Below are positions 8,326 to 15,361 of a DNA stretch of 36,792 nt, one piece after another; the first letter of the stretch is position 1, and every line of letters begins with the position of its first letter. Both the position numbers and the translations under genes were made by a program. Source of the stretch: Desulfovibrio desulfuricans (GTDB taxonomy: Bacteria; Desulfobacterota; Desulfovibrionia; Desulfovibrionales; Desulfovibrionaceae); NCBI GenBank assembly GCA_015062205.1, contig SUVB01000043.1:1-36792 (forward strand). The letters are read 5' to 3'. Below the pieces are notes generated by a model, which was not told the origin of the DNA, did no database searches, and was given only the letters and a program-made list of their open reading frames with translations.

Positions 8326-8508
8326 CCGGATAAACATCCAAAATGGGGGGGATGCCGGTTATGTTTGGGCTGTAATTGCTCCCCCGGATTTTCCCCCAAA
8401 AAATGTGAGGGGCCGCGCATGTCGCGGGACGTTGTGAAACACGGCATAGCAAAAAGCGAAGTCCCGCAAGGCGATTAAGGCCTTGCGGGACTTCCTGATA
8501 TTCCATTT
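8326..8508. other. Spacer between polA and attL
   Basis: No gene is visible. The stretch holds G- and C-runs after polA and the old tRNA-Leu terminator at 8448-8491. It is host DNA that lay downstream of the tRNA-Leu before the element integrated. Confidence 0.6.
8448..8491 (-). terminator. Original terminator of tRNA-Leu, displaced by integration
   Basis: A perfect 11-bp stem GTCCCGCAAGG/CCTTGCGGGAC (8461-8491) is followed on the minus strand by TTCGCTTTTTGC. It points the same way as the tRNA-Leu whose 3' end is duplicated at 8509-8563, so before integration it lay about 18 bp beyond that tRNA's CCA. It is now 23 kb from the functional tRNA. Confidence 0.8.
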
Positions 8509-8563
8509 TGGTGCCGAAGGGGAGACTCGAACTCCCACCCCGTTGCCAGGACTAGACCCTGAA
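8509..8563. repeat. attL (tRNA-Leu 3'-end duplicate)
   Basis: These 55 bases are identical to 31553-31607, the CCA-side part of the tRNA-Leu gene. Identity stops at 8564, where the element diverges from the tRNA, so this copy lacks the 5' part of the tRNA and is not functional. Confidence 0.95.
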
Positions 8564-8650
8564 TCCGCTTGGCATTATCCCCTGAAGTCCCGCGAGTAAT
8601 AAAAACAGTGTGTTGTGTTGCCTGTGCATTCCCTCGGTATCCCTTGACCG

Positions 8651-8679
8651 CCCCCAAAAGTGGGGGCATGGTGGGGGCA
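8651..8679. repeat. Left arm-type repeat, probable integrase or Xis site
   Basis: This 29-bp block (two TGGGGGCA units preceded by a C5 run, forming a local inverted repeat) recurs with three mismatches and in the same orientation at 31455-31483, near the other end of the element. Paired sites just inside both att sites are expected for integrase arm binding. The left copy ends 3 bp before the int start codon and contains its only G-rich ribosome-binding candidate, so binding there would repress int. Confidence 0.65.
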
Positions 8680-8681
8680 TT

Positions 8682-9911
8682 ATGGCAGGCCGCAAGAAGC
8701 TCAAAACCCAATATCCCGGCGTGCGCTACTATGAACACCCCAGCCGGAAGCAGCGCAATGGTCAGCCTGACCGCTTCTACTCCATTCGGTACAAGCTCAA
8801 CGGCTGCCTGGTGGAGGAAACGCTCGGCTGGGCTACTGACGGCTGGACTGCCGACAAGGCACATGCCGTGCGCGCCAACATAAAACAGGGACAGCGCACG
8901 GGGCAAGGCCCGCAGACGCTGGGCGAGGCTCGGGAGAATGCCGCCAAGAATCGTGCAGCCGCAGCTAGGGAAGCCGAGGATGAACGCGCGGCCAACATGC
9001 TGCTGCAGGATTTCTTCGAACAGTATTATCTGCCCAACGCCAAGCGCACCAAGCGGAGCTGGCTCACGGATGAGCAGCGCTTCAACAAAGCGATTCGCCC
9101 TGTCCTCGGCATGCGCCCTCTGCGATCCATCTCTCGCGCAGATGTACAGCGGCTCATAGACGCACTGGTGGATCAGGGCGCGGCAGCATCCACCGTGAAG
9201 CAATATCGCGGCATCCTGAGCCACCTCTACGCTCTTGCGGGACAGGAGGAAGTGGCCGGGCGCAAAATTTTTGAGGGCGTCTCGCCTGTCCAGGGCGTCA
9301 GAGTGCCGCCCATCCGCAACGCGCGGGAGCGTTTTCTCACGGCTGATGAAGCCGACGCCCTGATTAAGGCGGCGCGAAAGCTTCCTTGCCCTGATCTGCA
9401 TGACTGCATTGTGCTGAGCCTGAACACCGGCCTGCGCCTGGGAGAACTGCGACGCCTTGAATGGCCGGATGTGGACATGATCAACGCCATGGTGACCGTG
9501 CGCGAGGAAGCGCAGCGCAAGCCGGGCGGCAAGGTGCCGCTCAATGCCGCAGCCATGCGTATTTTCACGGACAGGCTGGCCGGGCGCAAAGAGCCTGCGC
9601 GCGGTCTGGTGTTCCCGCCAGTGGCAGGCGGCGCCATGCGCGGCAACCTCACCAACGCCTTCCGCGATCTGGTGGACAGGCTCGGATTCAATGAGGGCCT
9701 GGACGCGCATGACAGGGCGCGGCGCGTGGTGTTCCACACCCTGCGCCATACGTTCGCCAGCTGGCTGGCGCTGGGCGGCACGGACATATACCGCATCCAG
9801 AAGCTGATGCGCCACAAGAGCATCACCATGACAATGCGCTATGCCCATCTCATCCCCGATGCCACACGACAAGCCGTGCATGACCTCAAGCCTCCTACAG
9901 CAACTCTTTGA
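8682..9911 (+). CDS. int: Prophage tyrosine integrase
   Basis: This 409-aa site-specific recombinase should integrate and excise the element at the tRNA-Leu. It has an N-terminal arm-binding region (about 1-100, GVRYYEHPSRKQ at the start), a SAM-like core-binding domain (about 105-200), and a catalytic domain. Catalytic residues: Arg in NTGLRLGELR (about 250), HTLRH (about 351-355) and the nucleophile Tyr in MRYAHL (about 386). I chose the ATG at 8682; the frame opens upstream but that part overlaps the arm repeat and encodes no recognisable domain. It is immediately inside attL and overlaps the 3' end of the Xis-like gene by 17 bp in convergent orientation. Confidence 0.95.
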   Translation: MAGRKKLKTQYPGVRYYEHPSRKQRNGQPDRFYSIRYKLNGCLVEETLGWATDGWTADKAHAVRANIKQGQRTGQGPQTLGEARENAAKNRAAAAREAEDERAANMLLQDFFEQYYLPNAKRTKRSWLTDEQRFNKAIRPVLGMRPLRSISRADVQRLIDALVDQGAAASTVKQYRGILSHLYALAGQEEVAGRKIFEGVSPVQGVRVPPIRNARERFLTADEADALIKAARKLPCPDLHDCIVLSLNTGLRLGELRRLEWPDVDMINAMVTVREEAQRKPGGKVPLNAAAMRIFTDRLAGRKEPARGLVFPPVAGGAMRGNLTNAFRDLVDRLGFNEGLDAHDRARRVVFHTLRHTFASWLALGGTDIYRIQKLMRHKSITMTMRYAHLIPDATRQAVHDLKPPTATL

Positions 9912-10167
9912 GATTGCCCTTGAGCCGGTTCACGCCCAGGCGCTCAATAATCCAGTCCACCAGCGAGGCTGCAGGGTAGACGACGCTGCGGCCGACCAGA
10001 TACGCTCCCAGGGGGCCTTTGCCGGAAGCGTCGGCATTGGCCAGCGTTTTCATGGCCACCACGCCGCCAATCTGCCGTTCCACATCCTTGCGGGCGATGA
10101 CAGGCGGCAGCCGATCCAGCAACAGCTGGCGAAATTCTTCCTCCGGAGGCAGGGATATCTGTGACAT
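9895..10167 (-). CDS. Small excisionase-like DNA-binding protein
   Basis: This 90-aa protein has the winged-helix layout of phage Xis/AlpA-type factors: a recognition segment VIARKDVERQIGGVVAMKT followed by a hairpin LGAYLVGRSVVYPAASLVDWI. Its position, last in the early operon and convergent on int, is typical of excision factors. Its stop lies inside the 3' end of int. Function is inferred from fold and position, not from a close match. Confidence 0.6.
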   Translation of the reverse strand: MSQISLPPEEEFRQLLLDRLPPVIARKDVERQIGGVVAMKTLANADASGKGPLGAYLVGRSVVYPAASLVDWIIERLGVNRLKGNLKELL

Positions 10168-10169
10168 GG

Positions 10170-10628
10170 CTACAACTCCCGTTCACTGAACCAGGCGTGC
10201 TTTGACAGGCGTTCCTTTTTCTCGGCCACCCAGCGCGCAATCTCCGGCCCCAGTTCAACCTGGAGCTGCCCCATCACCACCAGCACGTCGGCCAGCTCCT
10301 CGGCCAATTCCTCGCGGGCGCCGGGACGGCCGCGCCGCCAGTGATTGATGGCCGCCATGGCCTCGGCCAGCTCTTCCTGCATCTGGTTCAGGCGGTTTTC
10401 AAGCCCGTAGTGGCGCATGGCCGCCTGAGCAAGCAGAGCCTCATCAACGCCCTGCGGTTTGCGCGGCAGGGCGTTCCAAGCGGCGGCGGCACCCTCTGCA
10501 TTGGTTGCGGAGGGGCCACGCAAACCGCAGTTGAAGCAGCCTACAAAGAACAATCCGTCATACTCGTCCGGCTCATCGGCCTTATGTCCGCACGCAGGGC
10601 AGGGCAACAGTTTCAGCTCTTCACACAT
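10170..10628 (-). CDS. Lar-type zinc ribbon fused to MazG-like domain
   Basis: This 152-aa protein combines two phage-associated modules. Residues 1-55 form a zinc ribbon of the Lar/restriction-alleviation type (CPACG ... CFNCG, then AAAAWNALP). Residues about 78-140 look like a MazG-type NTP pyrophosphohydrolase helix bundle (EELAEAMAAINHW, then EELAEELADVLVVM with the metal-binding acidic pattern). Lar in E. coli relieves type I restriction; MazG proteins hydrolyse nucleoside triphosphates. I chose the ATG at 10628 because the zinc ribbon begins there; the longer open frame upstream only shadows the neighbouring gene. It overlaps that gene by 16 bp and precedes xis by 2 bp. Activity of either module is unproven. 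Confidence 0.72.
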   Translation of the reverse strand: MCEELKLLPCPACGHKADEPDEYDGLFFVGCFNCGLRGPSATNAEGAAAAWNALPRKPQGVDEALLAQAAMRHYGLENRLNQMQEELAEAMAAINHWRRGRPGAREELAEELADVLVVMGQLQVELGPEIARWVAEKKERLSKHAWFSEREL

Positions 10629-11104
10629 ACGGCTCCCTCCGGAATTTCCAGGGCAATGCGCGTGCCCTCCACGTCGCTGCCCGGCCACATGGCCAGGATG
10701 TGGCGCTCGCACATGGTTGCGACCGTCTGCTCCAAAAATCCCCAACAGCGGCCCCTGCACCAGTCCGGACAGATAACGCGGGCGCTGATCAGCTCCGTGA
10801 GGGCCGTCCACCATAGGGCCGCCCAGCGTTCGGCACGAACCTCCGGGGCCATCTGCTCCGTCTCGATATATGGGCCGACAACGGCGAACCGGGCGTCCAA
10901 GTCGCGCCGCGCCCCGGCGGAGAGGTTGCCGTCCCCCTGTTTCACCGCGAGCTCGCATTCCCGGTGCCAGCGCTCCACCTTCCGGAGCTGCCGTCCAAAG
11001 GGCGAACCGTCCCCGCAGTCCCGGTACACATCCAAGACCACGCGCAGCAGCGTCAACGCCCATACGGCCCTGGTGCGCTGCACGGCGGGAATGGGTATGG
11101 CCAT
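10613..11104 (-). CDS. Hypothetical prophage early protein
   Basis: I do not recognise this 163-aa protein. It begins MAIPIPAVQRTRAVWALT, is rich in Trp (WHREC, RWAALWW, WCRGRCWGF), has a Cys-rich segment (CPDWCRGRC) and looks soluble and mostly helical. It lies inside a tightly packed early operon: the next gene starts within its last 16 bp, and the upstream small membrane protein ends 1 bp before it. The frame extends to 11179, but the chosen ATG avoids overlap with the upstream gene. Such a position suits an accessory early or anti-host role, which is inference only. Confidence 0.6.
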   Translation of the reverse strand: MAIPIPAVQRTRAVWALTLLRVVLDVYRDCGDGSPFGRQLRKVERWHRECELAVKQGDGNLSAGARRDLDARFAVVGPYIETEQMAPEVRAERWAALWWTALTELISARVICPDWCRGRCWGFLEQTVATMCERHILAMWPGSDVEGTRIALEIPEGAVCVKS

Positions 11105-11105
11105 G

Positions 11106-11243
11106 CTACCGTCCCTCCCGCGCGGCAACATCCGCAGCCATGCGGCGCAGGCGCGCCCATGCGCGAAGCTCCTGAACAAGCGCGACGCCGCAGGCAGTCA
11201 GGCCGAACAGACCGGCGGCAATGCCGACAATATAGCCGCTCAT
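11106..11243 (-). CDS. Small single-pass membrane protein
   Basis: This 45-aa ORF begins MSGYIVGIAAGLFGLTACGVALV, a clear membrane-spanning helix, then a basic, helical cytoplasmic tail (ELRAWARLRRMAADVAAREGR). Its ATG overlaps the stop of the upstream 50-aa ORF as ATGA, and an AAGGGAGG Shine-Dalgarno lies just before it, which supports real translation. Topology is holin-like in size, but one helix and no lysis partner give no firm function. Confidence 0.55.
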   Translation of the reverse strand: MSGYIVGIAAGLFGLTACGVALVQELRAWARLRRMAADVAAREGR

Positions 11244-11392
11244 GCCGCCCTCCCTTGCCGCTGCGCCATGATGCCGCGCAGCATGGCGTGGATGCCCTGA
11301 AATGTGGCCCGTATGCGCACGCGCATGTCCCCAACCTTCACGATGTAGCCGCACCGCTTGACAGGCGGCCGCATTGTGCCGTAGCTTTTCAT
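11240..11392 (-). CDS. Small basic protein of the early operon
   Basis: This 50-aa ORF begins MKSYGTMRPPVKRCGYIVKVG and ends in a basic helix (RATFQGIHAMLRGIM). GGAG lies about 9 bp upstream of the ATG, and the stop codon overlaps the next start as ATGA, so it is probably translated and coupled. I recognise no family; the high Lys/Arg content would suit nucleic-acid binding. Confidence 0.45.
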   Translation of the reverse strand: MKSYGTMRPPVKRCGYIVKVGDMRVRIRATFQGIHAMLRGIMAQRQGRAA

Positions 11393-11422
11393 CACTCGAA
11401 ACTCCGCAAGGTTTTGAGGTTG

Positions 11423-11453
11423 GCCCCCGACGCTGCGCCACAGCTCCGGGGGC
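11423..11453. other. Hairpin between early-operon genes
   Basis: GCCCCCG (11423-11429) pairs with CGGGGGC (11447-11453), with a 17-nt loop. A T-rich run follows only on the plus strand, against the direction of the operon, so it is more likely a pause or mRNA-processing structure than a terminator for these genes. Confidence 0.35.
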
Positions 11454-11464
11454 TGTTTATTTGC

Positions 11465-11932
11465 CTATCCGCCGGGGCGGCTGGCCAGATCCACCAGCCG
11501 CAGCAGGGTCAATATGGCCGTCTGCGCCTGGTAGCCCTGTTCCGCCACCTGGCGGCGCTCTTCCTCCGTGATCCGCCCGTCCTCCAGGGCATCCGCCACG
11601 CCCGCCATCATGCGGCCGAAATCCTTGACCGTGCGCATGCACTGCCGCGCCACCTGGCCGCAGGGATCCTGCGCCGCGAGCGCGGGCACGCGCACAAAGA
11701 ATCCGTCCAGGGCCTCGGCCATGACATCCATGGGCAGGGTCGATTCCGTCACGTCCATGAGCGGGAGCAGCAACTCCACGCCCGCCTTGTGGCCGCTGCG
11801 CTCGCCCACTTCGGCCAGCAGCGTGGTGTAGTCGCGCCCGAGCAGGCCGGCCACGGCCTTGGCGGGCAGGCCGTTGGGCGCGTGCAGCACCAGCTGCCGC
11901 AAAATGGGGGTGAGGCGGGGATGTTCGGCCAT
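11465..11932 (-). CDS. Phage regulatory protein, CII/Cp76-like
   Basis: This 155-aa protein resembles the phage regulatory CII (Cp76) family. The N-terminal half has a helix-turn-helix-like segment (LPAKAVAGLLGRDYTTLLAEVGE) followed by LLLPLMDVTES, as in those proteins, where they help the lysis-lysogeny decision. The C-terminal half is a helical bundle (FGRMMAGVADALEDGRITEEERRQV), likely for oligomerisation. It is transcribed with the early operon, downstream of a small cro-like gene, where a CII gene belongs. The family assignment is by pattern and position. Confidence 0.65.
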   Translation of the reverse strand: MAEHPRLTPILRQLVLHAPNGLPAKAVAGLLGRDYTTLLAEVGERSGHKAGVELLLPLMDVTESTLPMDVMAEALDGFFVRVPALAAQDPCGQVARQCMRTVKDFGRMMAGVADALEDGRITEEERRQVAEQGYQAQTAILTLLRLVDLASRPGG

Positions 11933-11979
11933 GCTAAAATTTCCTTTGGAATGGCGTGACAGGGGCGCGGGGCCGGTGT

Positions 11980-12183
11980 CTATTCGGCACAGGAGGCGGC
12001 CTGTTCCTTAATGTGAGAAGAGGTGCCCTTTTTTTGAAACTCACGGACGCCGCGAAGCAGTCGGTCAAGAATCTGTAAGCGATCTTCTGCGCGGAACAAT
12101 GCTGTCCGTGAATCAACCTCGACGGGGAAGGCCCTTCGATACCCTCTCAACCCCATTTTTGTAGGAGAAGTCTGCTTCAACAT
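11980..12183 (-). CDS. Small unknown early protein
   Basis: This 67-aa ORF begins MLKQTSPTKMGLRGYRRAFP and has a central charged helix (FRAEDRLQILDRLLRGVREFQKK). AGAGGA lies 6 bp before the ATG, a good Shine-Dalgarno. It sits between the cro-like and CII-like genes on the same strand. No family is recognisable. Confidence 0.5.
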   Translation of the reverse strand: MLKQTSPTKMGLRGYRRAFPVEVDSRTALFRAEDRLQILDRLLRGVREFQKKGTSSHIKEQAASCAE

Positions 12184-12213
12184 GGCGAATCCTCTGTTTT
12201 GGCGGAATTACGG

Positions 12214-12465
12214 TTACAGGCCACGAAGGCCGGGGAAATCGGGCACCTTGGGCTTGGGACCGGGCGGGATGTCCTGCGGGGGCGGCAGCAGGCCCTCGGG
12301 GAAGCCTAGGGCGGTGAGCTGGGAATGCCGCGCCGTGGGCATGGTGGGCCGCGTGAGCAGCTCGCGGACGCCGCTGATGGTGATGCCCAGCTGCTCGCCC
12401 AGGGCGCGGTAGGTGATGTTGTGCTCCGCCATCCAGGTCTTGAGAGGCGTCATCTGCCGGGGCAT
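12214..12465 (-). CDS. Cro/YdaS-like small repressor
   Basis: This 83-aa protein begins MPRQMTPLKTWMAEHN and has a helix-turn-helix in its first 50 residues (YRALGEQLGITISGVRELLTR), then a Pro-rich tail. AGAGGA lies 4 bp before the ATG. It is the first gene of the minus-strand early operon and diverges from the CI-like repressor across an 87-bp intergenic region, the classical cro position. I infer that it shuts off the repressor promoter during the lytic programme. Confidence 0.7.
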   Translation of the reverse strand: MPRQMTPLKTWMAEHNITYRALGEQLGITISGVRELLTRPTMPTARHSQLTALGFPEGLLPPPQDIPPGPKPKVPDFPGLRGL

Positions 12466-12552
12466 GTTGTCCTCTGGTGGGTTAGCTGTTATGAATTACC
12501 TGCAAAGATTGCCCGTTGTCGTTTTCTGCATTGTTAGACTCAAAAGAATTAT
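12466..12552. promoter_or_regulatory. Divergent cro/CI operator region
   Basis: This 87-bp AT-richer gap separates the cro-like and CI-like genes. It contains the palindrome GCAAAGATTGC (GCAA-N3-TTGC, 12502-12512), a plausible operator core, and the related half-site GTTAG near both edges. I cannot place either promoter with confidence. Confidence 0.5.
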
Positions 12553-13125
12553 ATGTCAAACTCAAATGAGCTAAAAAATAACAAAGGCCATGAAAAATGG
12601 CTTCAATGCTATGAAATTATTTATAAAAAATTTTGTAGCATGGCGAGTTCAATTGGGCTGAAGGCAAACATAAGCGGGTTTTGTCATTTTTTGAATATTT
12701 CAGCTGGCAAACGGCAAAAATGGTCAATGGGTCAATGGCCCAGTGCAGAAGATCTGGCAGTCATCCATGACAAACTGGGCTTTTCCTATCGCTGGCTGGT
12801 CACGGGCGAAGGAAACCCCCTTGATGACGTTGAGGAAACAGTCTCGGCAACGCAGCAAAGCGATGACATTCACCTGCTGCAGCACCAACTCAAGGCCGCC
12901 CGGACCAGAATCGCAGACCTGGAAAAAATCGTGTCGCTTCAGGAGGAACTTATCCATGCCCAAGCAGCAAAACACGTTGCCCCTCCTGTCCATACAGAAA
13001 CCAGTGCTGTCCCGTCCAAAGCAGACAATAAAACACAATGCCCCGAACTTGCGCGAACACGCCCTGACGCTGCTGGAAACACTTTTATTGAAGGAACAGG
13101 GCAAACGTCGCATCAAGACGGGTGA
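12553..13125 (+). CDS. CI-like prophage repressor (helix-turn-helix)
   Basis: This 190-aa protein has the N-terminal domain of the bacteriophage CI repressor family (about 15-90): NISGFCHFLNISAGKRQKWS, then AEDLAVIHDKLGFSYRWLVTGEG, the signature ending of that fold. A coiled-coil-like helix follows (about 100-137). There is no LexA-type peptidase domain, so it is unlikely to self-cleave; induction may use an antirepressor. The last 55 residues are low-complexity and overlap, in another frame, the start of the next gene. It is divergent from the cro-like gene and is noticeably lower in GC than the flanks. Confidence 0.8.
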   Translation: MSNSNELKNNKGHEKWLQCYEIIYKKFCSMASSIGLKANISGFCHFLNISAGKRQKWSMGQWPSAEDLAVIHDKLGFSYRWLVTGEGNPLDDVEETVSATQQSDDIHLLQHQLKAARTRIADLEKIVSLQEELIHAQAAKHVAPPVHTETSAVPSKADNKTQCPELARTRPDAAGNTFIEGTGQTSHQDG

Positions 13126-13690
13126 AAAGTTTTTGACATCCTTTACGAAAGAGCCATCTTGGGAGGAACGCCCTGAACAATGGGCATCAGACTGGTGCGA
13201 AGGGTGGGCGTTTCACCCGAACTTTGTACACGCCTCGGCTTTGGGGGTTGAGCTGACCAAACGACAGCGCAAAGTGTACGTCACTGACGCTGATGGTAAT
13301 CCTGTCCCTGATACGGACGCAGAGGGAAATATCAAAAAAGAAAAAGGCAAAATCATCTATAAAAGTTTCATGCAACAATATTTTGTATGGACGCAATCAA
13401 CGGCTTTTGACTTTCGCGCCGGGTATATAGTGTATTCAGCCGCCCTGCCCAAAGATGAGACATGGGGCCAGCACTTGGAACAGCTTGGCGATATTGGGGA
13501 AATACTTGACGCTAAACCGGCATCGCCGGGTAACGCAACGATTCCGCGTGACCCCGGGCAGGTGCAGTTTCGAATCCTGCATAAGGAAGCGGATAACACG
13601 CTGAAGCCCAGCATCCCGCACTTGACGACACAGGACGGTTTCGTGCGTTTTTTAATTACAGGCGAGCTTCAAGCGGAACTTATCGCATGA
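12956..13690 (+). CDS. Unknown 244-aa cargo protein overlapping the repressor gene
   Basis: The ATG at 12956 follows AGGAGG by about 9 bp inside the repressor gene, so the two genes overlap by 170 bp in different frames. The protein is basic at the N-terminus (KQQNTLPLL ... LLLKEQGKRR), then Trp-rich (SWEERPEQWASDWCEGW). It has a repeat-like acidic loop (VTDADGNPVPDTDAEGN) and a mixed C-terminus. I recognise no family. Its stop overlaps the start of the SWIM protein gene (13687), suggesting one operon with the next genes. The true start could be internal, near 13041. Confidence 0.6.
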   Translation: MPKQQNTLPLLSIQKPVLSRPKQTIKHNAPNLREHALTLLETLLLKEQGKRRIKTGEKFLTSFTKEPSWEERPEQWASDWCEGWAFHPNFVHASALGVELTKRQRKVYVTDADGNPVPDTDAEGNIKKEKGKIIYKSFMQQYFVWTQSTAFDFRAGYIVYSAALPKDETWGQHLEQLGDIGEILDAKPASPGNATIPRDPGQVQFRILHKEADNTLKPSIPHLTTQDGFVRFLITGELQAELIA

Positions 13691-14037
13691 GTAACCAAGC
13701 TGTTTTCACCGTTTCTGGCGATTCCGGACATGATTATGAATTAAGTATCGGCCATTCTGAAGATGGCATGTATTTCCGTTGCTCCTGTCCAGCAGGGCAA
13801 AACGGCCAACTATGCAAGCACCGGCTGCGCATTCTGCAAGGCGATGATAGCGCTATGTATTACACAGATGAAAATACGATGCTTTTATTAAACAATTTTC
13901 GTTCATTACCTGAGATTAAATCAATCCTCGCCAAAAAATACGAAATAGAGCAAGAACAGGAACGATTAAAAAAAGAATTGAACAAATTGAAGAAAAAAAT
14001 GGGTAGAATTTTTGAGCATGGCGTTCAGGAGGGATAG
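13687..14037 (+). CDS. Small SWIM zinc-finger protein
   Basis: The 116-aa protein carries a SWIM-type motif, CSCPAGQNGQLCKHR (about 32-46, CxCx8CxH), preceded by two beta strands (FTVSGDSGHDYELSIG) as in SWIM domains, which bind nucleic acid or proteins. The C-terminal half is a Lys/Glu-rich coiled coil (about 75-108). The ATG overlaps the previous stop. A second SWIM protein is encoded just downstream, so this operon has paired SWIM factors; the function is unknown. Confidence 0.75.
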   Translation: MSNQAVFTVSGDSGHDYELSIGHSEDGMYFRCSCPAGQNGQLCKHRLRILQGDDSAMYYTDENTMLLLNNFRSLPEIKSILAKKYEIEQEQERLKKELNKLKKKMGRIFEHGVQEG

Positions 14038-14040
14038 TAA

Positions 14041-14448
14041 ATGGAATGGGTCAGCCTTGCTGTCTTTATTGGAATAATATTTTTCTTAATAAAAAGACGC
14101 TCTAATAAAAAATCTCTATCAGAAGCCATCTCTCCAATCGTTACAGCCCATGCTGACAGTACAAAAAAGCCGGAGTCTCAAAAAACACATCTGCCGCGCA
14201 AGCATCTTTGCAGTGACGACAAAAATATCTCAATTTTGACAAAATTGATGAAAAAATCAGCAACGAGCAATTCCGGCCGGCCCTTCGGCAACTTGATGGA
14301 TTCCTGCCCGTGCCGGAGACTGATGAGGACTTTTTCATCAATGCCGTTGAAGAATGTTTCTATGGCCTTGCCAATGGGAAAAAGCCGCAGGCAGCGTTGG
14401 CCCTTTACGATGAATTACGGGAAAAGAGCGCAGCCTTTGCCGCAGTGA
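14041..14448 (+). CDS. Membrane-anchored N-terminal fragment, probably frameshifted
   Basis: The frame begins MEWVSLAVFIGIIFFLIKRR, one transmembrane helix with a basic cytoplasmic flank, then a polar linker up to about residue 60. Beyond about 14222 this frame becomes implausible (SCPCRRLMRTFSSM), while the +2 frame in the same bases, open from 14217, gives a coherent sequence (YLNFDKIDEKISNEQF) that joins directly to the SWIM protein. The likely reading is one membrane-anchored SWIM gene interrupted by a one-base deletion in the A-run at 14221-14225. The stretch from 14230 to 14448 in this frame is then not real coding. Confidence 0.5.
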   Translation: MEWVSLAVFIGIIFFLIKRRSNKKSLSEAISPIVTAHADSTKKPESQKTHLPRKHLCSDDKNISILTKLMKKSATSNSGRPFGNLMDSCPCRRLMRTFSSMPLKNVSMALPMGKSRRQRWPFTMNYGKRAQPLPQ

Positions 14449-15245
14449 CCGAGGATGGCCCCACTGGCGAAATGGTTTCCAGCTTCGCGGAGTGCCTGGA
14501 CAATTCCCTGCCGTCAAAAGGCAAAGCCGCCGCAGCGGTGGCTATAGCCCGTGCGGACCATCCTCTCGTTGCTGCCCTGCGGTCAACGGCCCCCCACAAA
14601 CTAGTGGAGTTTCTGGACACAATTGCAGAGGAAGTCTTTGATGATTGGGCATCCGGCGACCTTCCTGATATTCCTGACGCTGAACTTCTGGAAAAGTTCT
14701 GCACCTTGCTGGAGGAACGCACCAGCCCTGAAGCGCTGGAAGCCGAATTCGCGGCCATTGTACAGGCCAAGGCCGATGCGCCTTTGCCGGAGGGCAATAC
14801 GCTCCGCGTGCAAAGCCGTTCCACCCGAGGCCGGTTTTACGACCTGAATCTCGACGAGCTGACATGTACCTGCCAAGACTGGCAGGAGAAGCGCACCACG
14901 CAGCCGAAGACCATGCCGGGACGGCTGTGCAAGCACCTGCTCTCCGCCGTGCTGGACAAGCCGGACATTCTGCCCCCGCATTTGGCGCAGTTTTATGCGC
15001 TCTTTGAGCCTGTTGCGCGGGAAGGGCGCGGCATGCCCGTGCCTTCGCCGCGCCTGAGCGTGTGCTACGGCGTGCGCGACAATGGCACCCCCTTTGTCCT
15101 GACCCATGAGCCCGGCTCGCCGTGGGCCAATGTCATCGTGCAGGGCCAGAGGTACGGTTACAATGCCGAGGAAGACCGCTGGTCGTACCAGCGCGTGCCG
15201 GAGGATGCGGCGTTCTGGAAGAAGAAACTGGCGGAGTTGGGATAG
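14310..15245 (+). CDS. SWIM zinc-finger protein, larger
   Basis: From the GTG at 14310 the frame gives 311 aa with a helical N-terminal part (about 1-165), then a SWIM domain: strand GRFYDLNLD and CTCQDWQEKRTTQPKTMPGRLCKH, a CxC...CxH with a longer insertion than usual. A final beta-rich segment follows (SVCYGVRDNGTPFVLTHEPG ... YNAEEDRWSYQRV). Coding-like sequence in this frame continues upstream to 14217 with no start codon, so the native gene probably started at 14041 in another frame. The C-terminal part is high in GC, unlike the AT-rich trio that follows. Confidence 0.72.
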   Translation: MPETDEDFFINAVEECFYGLANGKKPQAALALYDELREKSAAFAAVTEDGPTGEMVSSFAECLDNSLPSKGKAAAAVAIARADHPLVAALRSTAPHKLVEFLDTIAEEVFDDWASGDLPDIPDAELLEKFCTLLEERTSPEALEAEFAAIVQAKADAPLPEGNTLRVQSRSTRGRFYDLNLDELTCTCQDWQEKRTTQPKTMPGRLCKHLLSAVLDKPDILPPHLAQFYALFEPVAREGRGMPVPSPRLSVCYGVRDNGTPFVLTHEPGSPWANVIVQGQRYGYNAEEDRWSYQRVPEDAAFWKKKLAELG

Positions 15246-15361
15246 AGCCGTTTGCCTCTGTGTGTGACAACTGCTGCTCCGCGATGTCGTCCAGCACCCC
15301 AGAAGTTCGACCTCTAGAGGACGAGTGAGTTTTGCGGAATCAGACAACAATGGGAGCTATA

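Noticed and set aside
10629..11063. Long N-terminal extension of the Lar-MazG gene
   Set aside because: The extension is a Gly/Arg-rich shadow of the 163-aa gene in another frame; the zinc ribbon begins exactly at the internal ATG at 10628.
14221..14226. Programmed -1 frameshift in the SWIM gene
   Set aside because: The site reads GAC AAA AAT, which does not form a canonical slippery heptamer because the base before the A-run is C; a one-base deletion is simpler.
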